DNA from: Burhinus oedicnemus
Taxonomy: Eukaryota; Chordata; Aves; Charadriiformes; Burhinidae
DNA length: 64,000 nt
Reading direction: 5' to 3'
Assembly: GCA_008921705.1 (NCBI GenBank)
Contig: VFFE01007186.1
Coordinates: forward strand, 2,205,969-2,269,968
Positions 12,601 through 26,625 of the stretch are shown here, one piece after another. The notes beneath the pieces were generated by a model. That model worked only from the letters and a program-made list of their open reading frames with translations, did no database searches and had not been told where the DNA came from. Position 1 is the stretch's first letter; every line of letters begins with the position of its first letter. The position numbers and the translations under genes are program-made.

Positions 12601-15600
12601 TAACTTTCTTAATTATGTTTGTCCCATTTCCTCTCAAATATTACAGGTGTGTATTAACTCAGAACCAACAAAAATAGACATACATGTCCTTATCTATTGG
12701 ACTGTGGAGGTTAATTATTTCTCTTAAATCATATTCTAGCCTTCTTGATCTTTTCTTTCTTCAGCTTTTCTTGGCCTTCTTTTTAACTAGGCAAAGAAAT
12801 GGCTTTATTCTGTAGACATATTTTCATGGAAATCAATTGCACTGTGCTTTTTCTATCAAGTTCACAAAATGACGAAATACTGACCAGATTGTTTGAAGCT
12901 GTAAATTTCATTTGTATTCACTGTTTTTTTCCCACCCACCCCCATTTTCTTCATGGTTAATGTTTGACACCTGGAATCTGAAAATAACACCTCTCTTATA
13001 CAGATACACAGATCTTGTCTGAACTGATCTGTGGACAAGTGTTATGCCCCATGCCAGGCTGTTGGCTCCCTGATTATTCAGATTAAGGACCTGGTTGAAA
13101 CATGTAATGGACAACATACAAGAGTTATTTTCCCATGAAGCCAGGCTAAGTGATACGAATAAAGTGGGCTTCAGTCTTCTAGTGTAGAGTTGGGACAGGT
13201 TCAAGGCAAACACCTGGATTTGTCACATGTGGAAACACCTTCAGGTCTCCTGTAGAAATGTAGCCATAAAATGCTCTAAGATGTCTTTCCAAAATCAAAT
13301 CTTGAGTATTGTACGGAGTACTCAAATATACGCTTAAATTTTAACATATGCCAATTTGATAAGGCTCACTGTTCTATTAAATGAAACAGACAATTAAGTA
13401 TTACTCATTTATATTTTCTAGATATTATTTATTTATTTATTGACTCATAAACCAAATACTTTTTTGTATTTGTTTTGTTTTGTATTTGTATTTTGTATTT
13501 GTTTTGCTTTAGACCTCAAGCAACAAAGAGTCTAAAAAAGAGACTTGCTTACTTTCATATTTGTCATTCAAGGTTGTCTGTATGAAAGAGGACTGAATGT
13601 CTAATCTTAGGATTTATTTTGTATTCCTCTTCTGTCTCCTCCATGCTCAGTCACCCTGTTTAGAATAAACAATGCAACCACATGCAGTAAGCAATACGGA
13701 AAAAGACCAGGAATATAATTTTTACACCATGGTTCACACTCTTGGTCATCATCTGATGAATAAAATATATTTATAATACTGATGCAAGGAAAAATATGCC
13801 AAATTATCTTTACTGGTAAAAGGCCTTTGAATAGAATTGTGACTAATAAGTTAGAAAATAGATGTTTTGAGAAACTTTTTACTATTTCTTATTTTTAATG
13901 TTACATATTTTCTTGCTCTCATGTTTTTGATTTTTTTTTTTAACTTTTTCCTTCCTTCACAGTTCCAACAGGAGATTTTGAAAAGAAGTAAGGCTTTCTG
14001 TTGCCTTTCTAAACAACTAAAAAAGAGGAAAAGATGACATACTCCTGACCCTTTATTTTGCTATTACTATGTTTTATATACAATACAAATGAATGTCTAA
14101 ATCAGATTTTGCCACAACCCAACATTGTTGAAGTCTTCTAGAAATAAAGGAACCAGTCCCACTTTTGCCGTACAGACAGAGTTTCAGAAATCATTGACAG
14201 AACTTTTTATTTGTGTTTTCATTTTTCAATAGTTTGTGCACAAAAATATTGAATTAGCTTTTTTTTCTTAAAGAAGACAAAAATATTTTTTTCATTTAAT
14301 CTAGGAAAAAATATGAAAATAATAAGTTTCTTTAAATGTTTTCACTATGTTTTCAAAGACATTTTAATCTTGACTTCTTTATACATATGTTAGAGGATTT
14401 TCCCTATTCCTAAAATGACTATGAGACATGAAAACACTTGAGGTTTCATTCCACTATTGAGAACTATGCATTGTCTTACATTTCCTACTAATGTGTGGAT
14501 GTGTGGTGTAAAATACAAAAATAGATGCAGAGAAATCAAATTTCCTGCTAATTGCACTCTGGTAGATTCAGAAATAAGTTTAATTTCTTCAAGCTTGCAA
14601 AGAATTGTCCTGCCAGAGTTGAGTATAACAGAACTACGTAATGCTTCAGTGCTCCTGAGGTGAAAAAGTTTCTCTTATCTGGAAACCTAACCTTAAAACA
14701 AATGTGCTCAATAATTTTCTATATAAAAATCATTAAAGGACCAAAGACATCCTGTGCTGACAAGCATTAGCAGCAAATATCAAACCTAAAAAGGGAAAGT
14801 GATTTCAGAATGCAGCTCTCCAGGACACTCTTTGGTTCAATTTTATTGAACAGGCTTTATATCAACCTAGTATGACTTTATTTTCTGTATATATCAGCAG
14901 ATTGACAAAGGTAGATATGTGACAAAGCTAGAATAAATTTTCTCCAGAAAAATGCCTGTGAGCAAAACTTCTGTAATGTTTCATGTGCTGATTTTCTTGT
15001 TTCTGTGTTCTTATTTTAGGGTCTTTCAATTTCAGAAATTTGTGCTGCACTGCTTAAAATTAACTAAATGACATATTTTTGAAAGATATGCCACAATAAC
15101 GGTATAATATAACACTAGTTATGATGATTTAGTGAAATTATTCTTCACTCAGTTCCGCTGTGGTTTAGATAGGAAGCAATAAAAACCATAGATTTAATGC
15201 AATAATATGAACCCCATCTTCTGTCTATCTGAATAATTACCTAACAATTGAAATATCTTTTTTAAAATCTGTCATGTCTTACACATTTAAAATTCCATGT
15301 CTATTTGTCCCACTATCTGCCTTCCAGGCTTGGGGCAGCAAAGTCTCTTTATAATCTTATTCATATAAAACAAAATATTTATTTCCACTTTCAAATATAT
15401 TTCCAGAATGGCTGCAAACTCTTTTCCCCTATGGTGCCCTTGAAAATTCATGACCTTTTACATAAAATCAAATAAGCTATTTCTACAGCATGGGACAGTT
15501 AGAAAGGTTTTCAAATAGGGGCCCCAAATTAATAAACTTTGAGCTGTGCATTTTCTGTTGCCTACAAATATTTTAATAAGCAAAGATAAAGTTCAAGTCT

Positions 15601-18600
15601 TTGCCCACAAAGTGTTAGCGGCGCCTTACAGAAATCTGGCATTATGAGGTTATTGAGAGTTCAACGTGGGTTTACTCTATTGTCATTAAAAGAAAAGGGC
15701 GGGGGGGGGGATCCCTTTTTTTCTGAAATAAAAATTATGCATATAGATATCTGATATAAGTTGCATATGTGAGTATTGTGGTTGAGATTTTAGATAATAG
15801 GAAAGGTATAGTATATTCAGGCAAATGGATTCAGAGGTAGTTTTTTCAGTTATACTTTGCAAGAAAAAACATGCCTTTCTTCATGCTAGACTGCCTTATG
15901 GTTTGTAAAACATCACTTAGCTCTGTGTCTGCTCTAGAAATGGAACTATCCCTAGTGAGTCTCATGTAATACAATATAAGTCTGGCCACTAATACCACTT
16001 TTTTAACTATATGTCTACAGTCATAAATTAAGTTAGGTAAACGAATAAGTAATACATTTGAATTTGTATAAAATCTTGGCCTTGTTCTAAAAAAAAAGAT
16101 TTTTTCCCCTTAAAGCAGCAACAGATCAAAAGGGCAAGTGATGATATGAGACACTGGAAGAAATCATGCTGGAAGTGATAAAGAACTATTTGAATTTTAA
16201 GTCCCAGATCACTTGTATATTCAACTATTTCCAGAGGAAGTCAGGAGTACCTAAGCAATACTGGGCAGAGTACTGAATTACTCGGATTTAGGCACTACTC
16301 TGCAAAGGAGAGCCTATACCACCTCTGGATTTTCAGCTCTGTGCAGACTCCAGGCCAATCTCGGTAAAACACCTAGCAAGTCAAATATTTTAATTAAAAA
16401 TAATAACTGTAACTGCTTATAAGTGGCTCAAAATAACAACCAAGGAGTGACTCATACACTGCAATTATCGTACATTGAAATGGATCATTTAAGATATAGC
16501 TATAGCTTTTACAAAGTAATTTCTAAAAATCACCAATTAAAATGTTTATGTAAGATTTCTTTGATTGTAACTGGTAAATATTTCTCCCTTTGCACTTCAA
16601 AATTACAATAGTATTCACTCTGATTACTTCAACATTTTAATCTTCCCTCAGCACACATAAAAAGTTCACTAACTCAGCACAGCTGCTTTCTGATTGAATC
16701 CTCAGTGCAGTTCTCTCCAACTCTTTTCACACTGTCCTGCTGAATATGCATAGACTTTCCCATTTTGCAGTTTCAAGAAACATAAAGTTCATGGATTCAG
16801 GGACTGCACATTAGTGCATTCATAAGGTAATCGTGCACCTACATGAAGCTTTTTATCTAAGACACATTCATCTTGACTAATATAGGCAGCTAATGACAGC
16901 AACTAATGGAGGCAACTTCTCTTACTTTCCAGAGAAGAGACACAGACCATTACAAAGAACAGAGTAGACCTTATGTGGGCTGAATCATCTGGTTAAGTAC
17001 CTCCCTTTCCTTCTCTCTGTCCCATGGGGAAAAGAACATACCTAGATTGGGTAGCATGATGCTGGGCATTTGGGTTCCACAAACTTATTTGGTTCCAGAA
17101 ACTCCTTAGTTCTCTCCGAAGCAATATTTCACCATTCTTTTGGACTGACAGACTGCTGTCAGTTCTCAGAAGTTCTCATGCATCACACTTCACTGCAACT
17201 AGTGCACTTTTTATATGTTTCTGAAAACCATTATTTTAAAAGGATGGGAAGAACTATTTTGAGAACTCCCTCAGTGCTTCCCATGTTCATCCAGCATCAG
17301 TAACTGTCAAGTAGGGAAAGGTTCCCCAGTGAAATCTAAGGATACCCACTTTAAAATATTCACATCTATAGGCATTCGGAAAAGGCTGATGTACATTTAT
17401 GCATATTCTCTATTGAATTTAACAAAAAATAAGTTGTTTAATTTTCATATCTGAGAATTATGTTACAATTGTTACTTAAAGGAATAACAATAAGAAAAAC
17501 TTTCTGGAAAATATACAGATTTTTTTTTATTGGTAATATTTTTTATCAAGTTCTATTGATTTAGTGTTCATTAATTCTGTTTGGGTTTTTTCTTTTGGGG
17601 GAGGCGAGATTGTGTGGTGGGTTTTTTTCCTGTTAGTATGCTGCCCAAGACACAGGAGAAAAATCTAGCGGGAAAACATAAGATAGAAGAAGACGTTATG
17701 TATAGTTTGCCTCCATTCTTCATATACATATTTTTTATTTCTTACCCTTTGAAGTATTTGTGCAGTTCAGATAAAGATTAGGCATGATCAATGAAATCAT
17801 AAAAACAGCTGCTACAAGCCAGCCAATACTAGTGATTAGTAAATAGAAAGTTCTATGATAAATAAAACCGTACCCCATGGTTTTAAGTACTCTGGGTCTT
17901 TAAGAAAAAGCTCAAAAGAAATAAAGCAGATGCATCCTGAAGAACCTGCATGTTTTCTCCACAGCTAGAGATTGCACTTATATAACAAAGATTAGTTCAT
18001 TAAGTGGTAAAATAAAGACCATTTTGGATGTTGGGATGACAGAGAAATGCAAGCAATTCAACTTGTTATGAACAGTACCCAAGAGAAATGGGGTTTGGAC
18101 CTTTTTATGCTCCGTATTTTGCAACTATATCCACTTGTCCAGTACATAGGCTACCTCTGAGAGGAGTTTGGCTTTGAAAATTTGAAATGGGAAGGGAAAA
18201 AGCCATCTGCATGTGCCTCCAGGTATGTGTTGCAAAAAAAACAAGGAGTAACAATAGGCTATAGCTTTATTTCAAAAACCAGGACAGGAAGAAATCATAT
18301 GTCAATTGGACTTTTGTGAAGTCCTGCCTGTGAGGTCCAGAGCTTGTCTGAGGACTGATTGTCTTTCTATCTCTTTCTACTTTTTAACTGAATGCACCAG
18401 TGGTGTGGTTAGGAAGAGTGTTCCACATCCAGTTTGAAAAGCAGGTAGCAGCCAAAATTCTAATGATAAACACATTAATGATAAATTTAAAAGTGACTGG
18501 ATCTAGACATGAAGTTCAATGATTTTGAAACACTTTTTTTAAAACAATAATCAAGTGTAGGATATGATAAAAACACCAGAAAACAGCTAAAAGCCGATAT

Positions 18601-21523
18601 GAAAAGCTTTCACAGGATGAGCAGAGTAGTTCCAAGGTGAGAAAAGGAGACTTTTGTTTCCAATATCTCAAACCAGTGGTTTGAGAAAACAAATGATAAT
18701 GTATCTGAGGGCCCAGATCCTCAAAGGCAGATGGTCGCTTTGCTCCCTGGAAATCAAAGGAGCTGAATGGTTGAATATCTTGGAGGAGTTGCAGTACCAA
18801 AATTTAAAACCGTGATATCACCTTGTTATACTTATTTAGCTCTGGTTACTTGGGGAGAGCTACCATTGAATAAGAATAAGTAAAGCACATCTGCCAGGAT
18901 GTTAACATCTGAAAAATAGAAGAGAGGTTCTTAAGCATCTTGCACACAAATTACCTAATGGCAATACGAGGTTCTCCAGAGAGATTAAGAATGAGACAGG
19001 GGAAGGAACAAAGCGCTTTCTTCTAACATATCTTCCTCCTCCACAGATCATAGCCTGAAACCACTTAGCCCAAAAATCAGCATAAAACAGCTCTCAGGAA
19101 AGTTGCCTGATAAAATATTGGCTCTAAGCCCCTCTCCCTCATTAAAGTTTCTAACCTCTATATTGATTTAAATTCACGCATGCCCAATTTAATATTCCGT
19201 AATTCAGAAAATATACACAGGAGACATAGAGCATTGATATGATAGGGAGCTCCTCATCTCCATGCACCTTGACCTGCTGAACTAAAGCTGACAGCCAGTC
19301 AGCTGCAAACATTCAGCTGCACTTCCCCGTAAAATACAGAAGCGTGAGTATTGGGTCCATTGACAGACCATGCTAACTTGGCTGTCATTTGGCCTATTTC
19401 CCACTGCAGACTCTAAACATTACTCACCCTGGAGGCTTTCAGGGTCTGTCTGATGTTTTTCTTTGTATCCTGGTACAGTAGAGGTTTCAGAAAGGATTAT
19501 TTTAACTTGATAATCTGAATAGCGATCTAATAGGGGACAGCTGTAGCATCTGAGTCCCAGGGCTATTTATTGTCAATTAGTATGAATCTTAAACATATTC
19601 CTTTCATTCTTTACTTGACCTGTCCTTAAATAAAGGACAACACTCTGCAGGGGGGGAAAAACGAGTCTATGGCAAGGACCAGTGAAATGAACCTAAACAG
19701 AAAAACTATGAGGAAACTTCAAGATTAATTAGTGAAAGACTAAGGCTAATGAATCTTTGTGATGTGAAGACAATTGATAATAAAAGCAACATATGATCAT
19801 TGAAGGTGCTGTAATGGAGATTACAGCAGAAATACGAACTCTTGAGACTTAAACCATGCATTACAGTTATAACCATAATTGTATTTCTCTATAAGCCACT
19901 CTGGGTTTTTATTTTTTTATTTTATTTAAAGAAACCTTATGCTTCCAGAAAGTAGTCTTAAAAACCATCTGTGGGAAGGTTAGCTATGAGATGTGAAACT
20001 CTGTATCCCATAGCGTGGGGCTAGAGTCTGCATGCACCACTTGAGAGCTAAGGGTGTGAGAAGACTAGGCAGCACCACTGCGGTGGCAGTGCTTGTGCAT
20101 GGACACCACAGAGCGGTATCTGAGACCATAGTTGGGTTTCCATGCATAGAATATAAAATACTTTCTGTGACTATACAGGAACAGAAGAGAAAAATTACCT
20201 CTTTTGTATGTTAATGTAACGTCCAAATATCTTATTGCTACAACTTTGACAACAGCGACAACAGCAAAATAAATTGAGAAGTCTTCTTATGCTTAGAGTG
20301 TTTGAAGTGACACAATAGTGCCATATGAATTCCATTAAAGATTGCATGCCAGCAAATGCATACGTTCAACCTGGAGAGTATTTGATTCACAGATCTGAAA
20401 TATACCACATTTAAAAAGGAGCAATGACATCACAACATTGATTCCACACATGAATCATCAATATATTGACGAATGGAAACAGAGAGGTGGCTCAGCTTGT
20501 TGTATTCTCTTAGAGAAGTCTGAAACACAAAAAGAAAACGAAGTTGAGGTCAGCCAGAGAATCAGAAAAGGTTTAGGCAATAATTTAAATTACTTATAAT
20601 GTATTTATGATAAGACCAGTATATTCAGACATAATTTCTCTGTGACAAGGTACTCCAAAATGTTAGTCCGAAAGCATACGAATTTACTCAACACTGTATA
20701 GGTGCTTTCTGAGGACAATTACCCACTGCAGATAAAGGTTACAAAAGGTCATGGGAGAAACATTAAATTACAATGTATATTGTTTATACTTATATACTTT
20801 GAAAATTATTGGTAAATAAGTGAAAACTTCCTTCACCTCTTGTATTTAAATGTTCTCACATGCAATGTTAAAAGCAAGAGAAACTTTGGCAGAGTCTCCC
20901 AAGAAATGTGTTTTCCATATAATTTTCTAATATCCAATACTATTGGGAAGGATATATAGAGATCTTAATTTGATGAAAAAAGAATTGCAGAAGTCCTGTA
21001 TACAGTGTTTATTTACAGTGTTGCAGCACAAAGGAAAATAAAATCAAAACCAGAGAATGAAGCCAGTATGAAGCTGAATAAGGAAAACTGAACTTCCAGA
21101 TTGGCAGGACGATAAAGCAGAAAGAAGGGTGTCATCTGGGATAAAGTGAATGATCCACTCTTTTGAAAGACTGCTGATAGATCTACTCCTGACACAGATG
21201 TCCTGGAAATTAAATAGCACATAATATAAAAGTATCTGGACTCTGAACTCTAAAACATATAGCTGAGTAATGAAGATTTGTAATATTGAACAAATTTTTT
21301 TTAAAAAGATCCCTTTTCACACACATTTTGAAAGAAATCTTTATTGCTTGATCATATTCTATCTTTTACTCTCTTGTGGGAATAAATCAGAGCCATATTT
21401 TAGAGACTTCTGGCACTTTTAGAACCCTGGATATTTATTTAAGAAGAATGATGATTTGAAATTATTGAAGTTTTCTGAGAATTGAGGTTTCTCCCTCCTT
21501 CTCTGGTGGACCCCTGTGCTCAG
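9661..21523. other. Unassigned AT-rich gene-desert sequence
   Basis: Nearly 12 kb without a recognisable gene, RNA or repeat family. It holds simple-sequence tracts (TTTA-type at 13424-13441, TTTTG-rich at about 13463-13510, a G10 run at 15701-15710). The longest frames (about 100 codons at 12908-13213 minus and 94 at 18516-18800 minus) show no known motif. It could be intronic or intergenic; the sequence does not decide. Confidence 0.5.
13424..13512. repeat. TTTA and TTTTG/TATTTG low-complexity tracts
   Basis: Imperfect TTTA units lie at 13424-13441, followed after a short spacer by T-rich TGTATTTG/TTTTG units at about 13463-13512. Confidence 0.8.
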
Positions 21524-22930
21524 AATCCTAGAATCACTTGATCTGGAAGGGACCTTAGGAGGTGTCTAGTCCAGCCAGCAGGGTCAGCTTGGCCAGGTTT
21601 CTCAGGGCTTTATCCATTCCAGTCTTGAAAACCTCAAGGATGGAGACTGTCTGTCTGGGCAAGCTGTTACAATGACTGTCTTCCTGAGGAAAAAGTTCTT
21701 CCTTTTATCCAGTCTTAAACCTCTTTTTTCAACTTAGGCCTGTTGTGTCTTGCCCTTTCACCATTCACCACTATCAAAAGCCTGGTTACTTTTTCTTTAT
21801 GACCTCCCTATAGGACCTGAGCTGTCTGTGAAGTGCCCCCAAAGCCATCTGTGTCCCAGTCTGAACAAGATCTGCTTCCCCAGCCTCCCTGTATGGGGCA
21901 ATCATTCCAGCCTCAAACCACCCTGGTAGCTGCTGCTGAGCTCACTGATGTTTGTCAACGTCCTTCCTGTATTGGGAGTCCGTAGCCAGGCACAGATGTT
22001 ATTTAATGAATGCCAAGTAAAAAGAGATGATAATTTTCCTCAATTTCCTGGCCGCTGCTGCTGCAGCCCTGGATGCTGCTGGCTGCCTGTGTGCCCAGGG
22101 CTTACTGTTGGCTCAGGTTAAGCTCACTTTTCCGCAGGACACCCAACTCCTTTCTCCAGAGCTGCTCCTCAGCTAGACAGTACCCAGTGTGTATCACTGC
22201 AGAGGATTATTCCTTTCAAGGTGCAGGACTTTGCATGTGTACTTGTTGAATTTGATAAGGTTCCTGTTTGTCCATTTCTCCCCTTTTGTGTAGGTACCCC
22301 TGTGAGGCAGACCTGTTCTCAAGCATATTGACTGGTGCCCTTACTGTGATGTCATCTGCAAACTTGATGAGAGTGTCCTCTGTTGCCATTGGTAATGATG
22401 TTAAGCAGGGCAGGTCACAGGACAGACCTGTGCAGTACCGCGTTTGTCGCTAGCCTCCAGCCTTTGTACAACCCATTAATCATGGCCCTCTGTGCCCAAT
22501 CATCCAAACAATTGTTTTCCAGATTCATTATCCACTCATCCACACTGCAATATCTCAGCTTGAGTTCAAGAATATTATGGGACATGGTGTCAAAAGCCTT
22601 GCTAAAGTTGAGATAAATGACACCTAATGCTCTACGCTGGTCCACAAATCCAGACATTTCATTATAAAAGACAAAAAGGCTGGTCAGGCATGATTTATGC
22701 CTGGAAAATCCTTATTGACTACTCTCAATAACCTTTGTCTCCTTCACATGTCCAGAAGTGCATTCCAAGATTTTCAGGGTTTTCTTGAAGGTTACTTCAT
22801 GTTTTTCCAGAAACAGAAGTGAGGCTGACCAATGTATAGTTGCCTAGATCATTGTTTTGGTCTTTCTCACTTTTTCATTTTGCAGAGGTTTGCAGTAGGG
22901 TGATTTGTCTTATGCCATTGGTTCCAAATA
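21524..22930 (-). mobile_element. CR1 LINE, 5'-truncated, diverged (minus)
   Basis: The left edge shows the inverted CR1 3' end: an AGAATC..TAGAATCA tail remnant, then 'GGAAGGGACCTTAGGAGGTG' and 'CTAGTCCAGCC'. The body follows the CR1 order towards the 5' side: 'CCTGAGGAAAAAGTTCTTCC', the WAPQ-region equivalents, the 'CTTGATGAGAGTGTCCTC' block of the RT FADD region, then the motif A region at 22560-22620. It fades at about 22900-22930. No full ORF survives. It is more diverged than the copies at 33-48 kb but younger-looking than those at 0.6-4.6 kb. Confidence 0.9.
22415..22657 (-). pseudogene. CR1 ORF2 reverse-transcriptase remnant
   Basis: This is an open stretch of about 80 codons inside the 21524-22930 CR1. 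It encodes VIYLNFSKAFDTMSHNIL, the RT palm motif A block; the usual YLDFSKAFD first Asp is replaced by Asn here. The segment 'DDWAQRAMINGLYKGW' follows, matching the block 'QRVVVNG..S.W' of intact CR1. The frame is then lost before the GVPQGS motif. It is a fragment of an otherwise dead ORF2, with no start codon of its own. Confidence 0.85.
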
Positions 22931-25900
22931 TTTTTGTTTGCCTCTGCAGTTTCCTTTTAAACTAAACCAATGTATTCACAAATTAGAAAATCCAATCAGG
23001 TATTCATACACTATTTAGATGCTATTACAGGATGATTCCTTTTTTATTACTGCTTCCATCCAGAAGAAAGCAGCTACCAGGTGACAAAGCTGTAAATATA
23101 TATTTTTTTTGTCAGAACTCCTCCCTCTGAATTACATGACTAACTGCAGTTGGTGACTGCAAAGACCTGTTCATGCTTTTCCAAACCACCTTTGGGCAAA
23201 CAAATGCCTGCTGAAAACCTTTATGATTCTTTGAAGTACACATAATCTGATTATTCAAAAATTGTGATTTAACATGTCATGAACAGCTATTAAAAAAATA
23301 GAAACAAAGAAAGCCTGTTTTTAAGGCTTGTATTTTTGTTCAATGAAAAGAATGATCTCACCATAAACAATCTCCTTTAATTTCTTATAAAGCTAGAAAA
23401 AGATATTCACAGGAATTGTCATTTTACTGAAGGTTCTGAAAACTTTATTGTCAGACCACCAAGAAAGGTTCTGAGGAGTATACTTTTGAAATTATGTAAA
23501 AAGTAATGAGTCAAGTCCTTAAAGTAACATAAAGCTATTCTCTTTTTTCCAAGTGCGCACAGCTATGGGAAATTTGCCAAAGAACTAAATGCAGGGACTG
23601 GGATAAATAAAATTGAATTTACTAATCCTAAAACCTGTTTCTTTTTCATTTAGTTTTTACTTTTCCCGGACACATTCATCTTTTTTCTTGTCTTTCAATT
23701 TCTATTTGCTATTGGTTTTTTTCATCATAGCCATGTGTTTTTTCCCCCTCCTGTGCTTAGATTTAATTCTCCTCTTTCTTCCTTCTGTCTTATTCTCTCA
23801 TCTCTGAAACAGGTTTCCATTTCAGTTTTTCTTGTCTTGTCCCCTTTCTCTTGCCTTTCATTTTGTTCTCTGCCTCTCCTAGTTCTTTTTGCCAATGGAA
23901 CCCCAAGCTCTATCCTCTTCTGTGAATATGTTTCCTTCTTCTCCTTTTATACTCGTGTTTCCAACTCAAATATTCAGGCAATGCCATACATGACTATGAC
24001 ATGCATATTAAGGAGGGAATGTCCGGGAAATGTGAATGAAGTTGCTTCTTATCCACAAAAGTTTGGATAAAGAGAGGATTGTTTTTAAAGAGGAAATACT
24101 AGAGAGATTCTATTTAAGCCTAATAGTTTAATGAAAAACATGTTAAAATAAGCTGGCTAATTTGAAGCTTTGTAAAGCTTTGAAGGTTCACAAACAATCC
24201 TGTGTAATATTTCTGAAGTGCAATGGCTAAAACTGGAACACCTCTTCATTCCCAAAGAAGTGTTTTATACAGAGCACATAATATATATGTGAACACATCC
24301 TCCAGTTTTTTCATATATCAGTTTATGGCTAGAGCATTTCCATTGTTTTCCCCTGTCCTAGCATAAAAAAATAAAACTTTTCAATAACTTCTTTTCTACT
24401 TTTTCTATAGAATGAAAATTCTTTAAAATCCTCCTAACTAATTTCTTAAACTGGCAAATGCCTTGGAAATATTTATCATGGTCATGACTTCAATTAGATA
24501 ATATAGAAAATAATTTATGTATTATATATATAAATAATATGCATGTTATTATTCTCAATATAAAAATATAGAGAATAAAAAGGTAACCAGTAGAAGTGGC
24601 TCAATCAGTCAAGCAAATCAGGTAAAGACATCTGACATAGCTGGAATTTAAAAAAGTTTTAGGGTCTGAATCTGTTCTGAGGGGCACTTTTAAGTGTTAA
24701 GATTATAACGAAGTTTAGTTTCAGGTATAGTTAAAATTAGATAAAACTCATTCTTTTAAAAACTATACTTAATTATTTCAGCGATCAGGATATTTTTAAT
24801 TTATATAGTATATAGACCAAGAATAAATTATGCCAAGAGTTGCATCAGTTATAAGAACAATCAGCAGCTTATCTTGGATAAGTGGTAATGTTAAAATCTG
24901 TTTTCAGTCATACTCCAAATAGACTTAATGTCTCATCTTGTATCCCTTCACTCAGTAGAAGAGACGTAAATGGTGCAGGTGCACACAATTACATTACTTG
25001 TCCTTCTGCCAAACCACCATCTAAAGCATGACTGAAGATTACAGGCATCATTACAAAAATAACTGGATTTTTTTTTCTTAGTTAATATTCATTTTTCCAA
25101 TGTAAGCACTTCAGCTACCACAAAGCATTTAAAAAAATGGAGGGAAAAGAGTTGCAAGCTTGGAGATTTATCAGAGGTAAATCATAAGGAGTACGCCTGC
25201 CTCAAATGATGAGGGAAAATATTTGAAAAGGACTTGATGGAGGCATAGTTGTTAACACTTCTTTTTCAGCAGATGTCTCATGAGTAAGAAATAAAGTGAC
25301 ACTTCAGATAGCCAAGTCAATAGCCATAGTAGAATAGCAATAGCAATATTCTGAGTGCTGAAGTAATTTTGGACTCAACTTTGTTTTCAGGAAGATTATG
25401 ACATCTCTACACTGAGATTGTTTCACAGTCCTATGGGATTGAAGTTTTCAAGTCAGAACAGTTTGATCTCTCAAAACCATGCCTCTCTTTGCTTCATATA
25501 TGAACCATATACAAATATCCTGACATCAATAAATTCATGGCATATAATATACCTTTTAATTTACAAAGCACCAACATAATTTCATAGAACTTCTTATTGC
25601 CTAATCAAATTGCAAATGGTCTGTTATTCCACTTTCAGTTTCTTACATGTCCATATCATGCACATGATTAAATACACAGCAATAACCCTGCATCACATAA
25701 GTTGCTGGAAGATGATAATTCAGTGAATACTATGTCTTGTCAAGTGATTTTTGAGATTGTTTTGCTGGCTTTTTCCTCCATGCTATTTGAGTCATATTAT
25801 TTTCTCTTTGAAACCTCTGGAGTTTTGTCCCACATCTTTTAAATTTATTTTCCTCAAAAATTTATTCTATATATGAAAAAATTTAGGAATAATTTTGATT

Positions 25901-26203
25901 TATACATCATAATTAAACCTTTGAAATTGCTGTAGTTCAGATTCACAAATTGAAAGTCCAATTTCTTTGATCTTAGTGCACTTTACCTGTTTATGATGTC
26001 AGCAGAATCCTGTAACTACATATGAAACAGTCTCTGAACTATCAGCTCCATTTTATGGCACTTCTTAGTACTCAAAAAAGAACAAATGAAAAAAAAAACC
26101 AAACCCAGCCAAAAAACCCAGCTTCCATTGCTATTAAAGAAGCTGGTCTCTAACCGTATGACATACTGACATTTATATTTTAAAAAAAATATATATTAAT
26201 TAA
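22931..26203. other. Unassigned AT-rich sequence
   Basis: No gene or repeat family was recognised. A T/C-rich stretch at about 23636-23940 creates overlapping hydrophobic reading frames (F/S/L-rich), which are a composition effect. Confidence 0.5.
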
Positions 26204-26625
26204 TCACAGAATCATAGAATGGTTTGGGTTGAAAGGAACCTTTAAAGATCATATACTCCAGCCCCCCTGCTGTGGATAGGGACATCGTTCACTGGATCAA
26301 GGTGCTCACAACTTCTCTGGGCAACCTATTCCAGTGTCTCATCATCCCCATCGTAAAAAATGTTGTCCTTATGTCCAATCTAAATCTACCCTTTTTCGGT
26401 TTAAAACTGTTACATCTTGTCCTATCACTACAGGCATTGGTAAAAAAGTCTCTCTCCATCTGGCTGATGTATCTGTAAAAGCCCTTCTTATTATTTTTCA
26501 CATCCCTCACCAAATTCAGTTCCAACTGCACCTTAGCTTTCCTGATTCCATCCCTATACATCTCGTTCCACTGCCTTTACATTTCCTTCTTACACTTAGT
26601 TTGACCAGGAGGTTCTTACTGAGAC
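26204..26625 (-). mobile_element. CR1 LINE with large internal deletion (minus)
   Basis: The inverted CR1 3' end is clear: 'CACAGAATCATAGAATGG' then 'GGTTGAAAGGAACC' and 'AAAGATCATATACTCCAGCC'. About 270 bp of ORF2 C-terminus and 3' UTR follow. Near 26470-26480 it jumps directly to sequence from the linker between endonuclease and RT (minus-strand [19 protein letters not shown]). The RT domain is missing. The junction keeps one open frame of about 90 codons (26289-26561). The 5' end is truncated at about 26620. The right boundary is approximate. Confidence 0.88.

Noticed and set aside
23613..24070. Phe/Ser/Leu-rich plus-strand frames resembling membrane proteins
   Set aside because: Caused by a long pyrimidine-rich tract; composition artefact.
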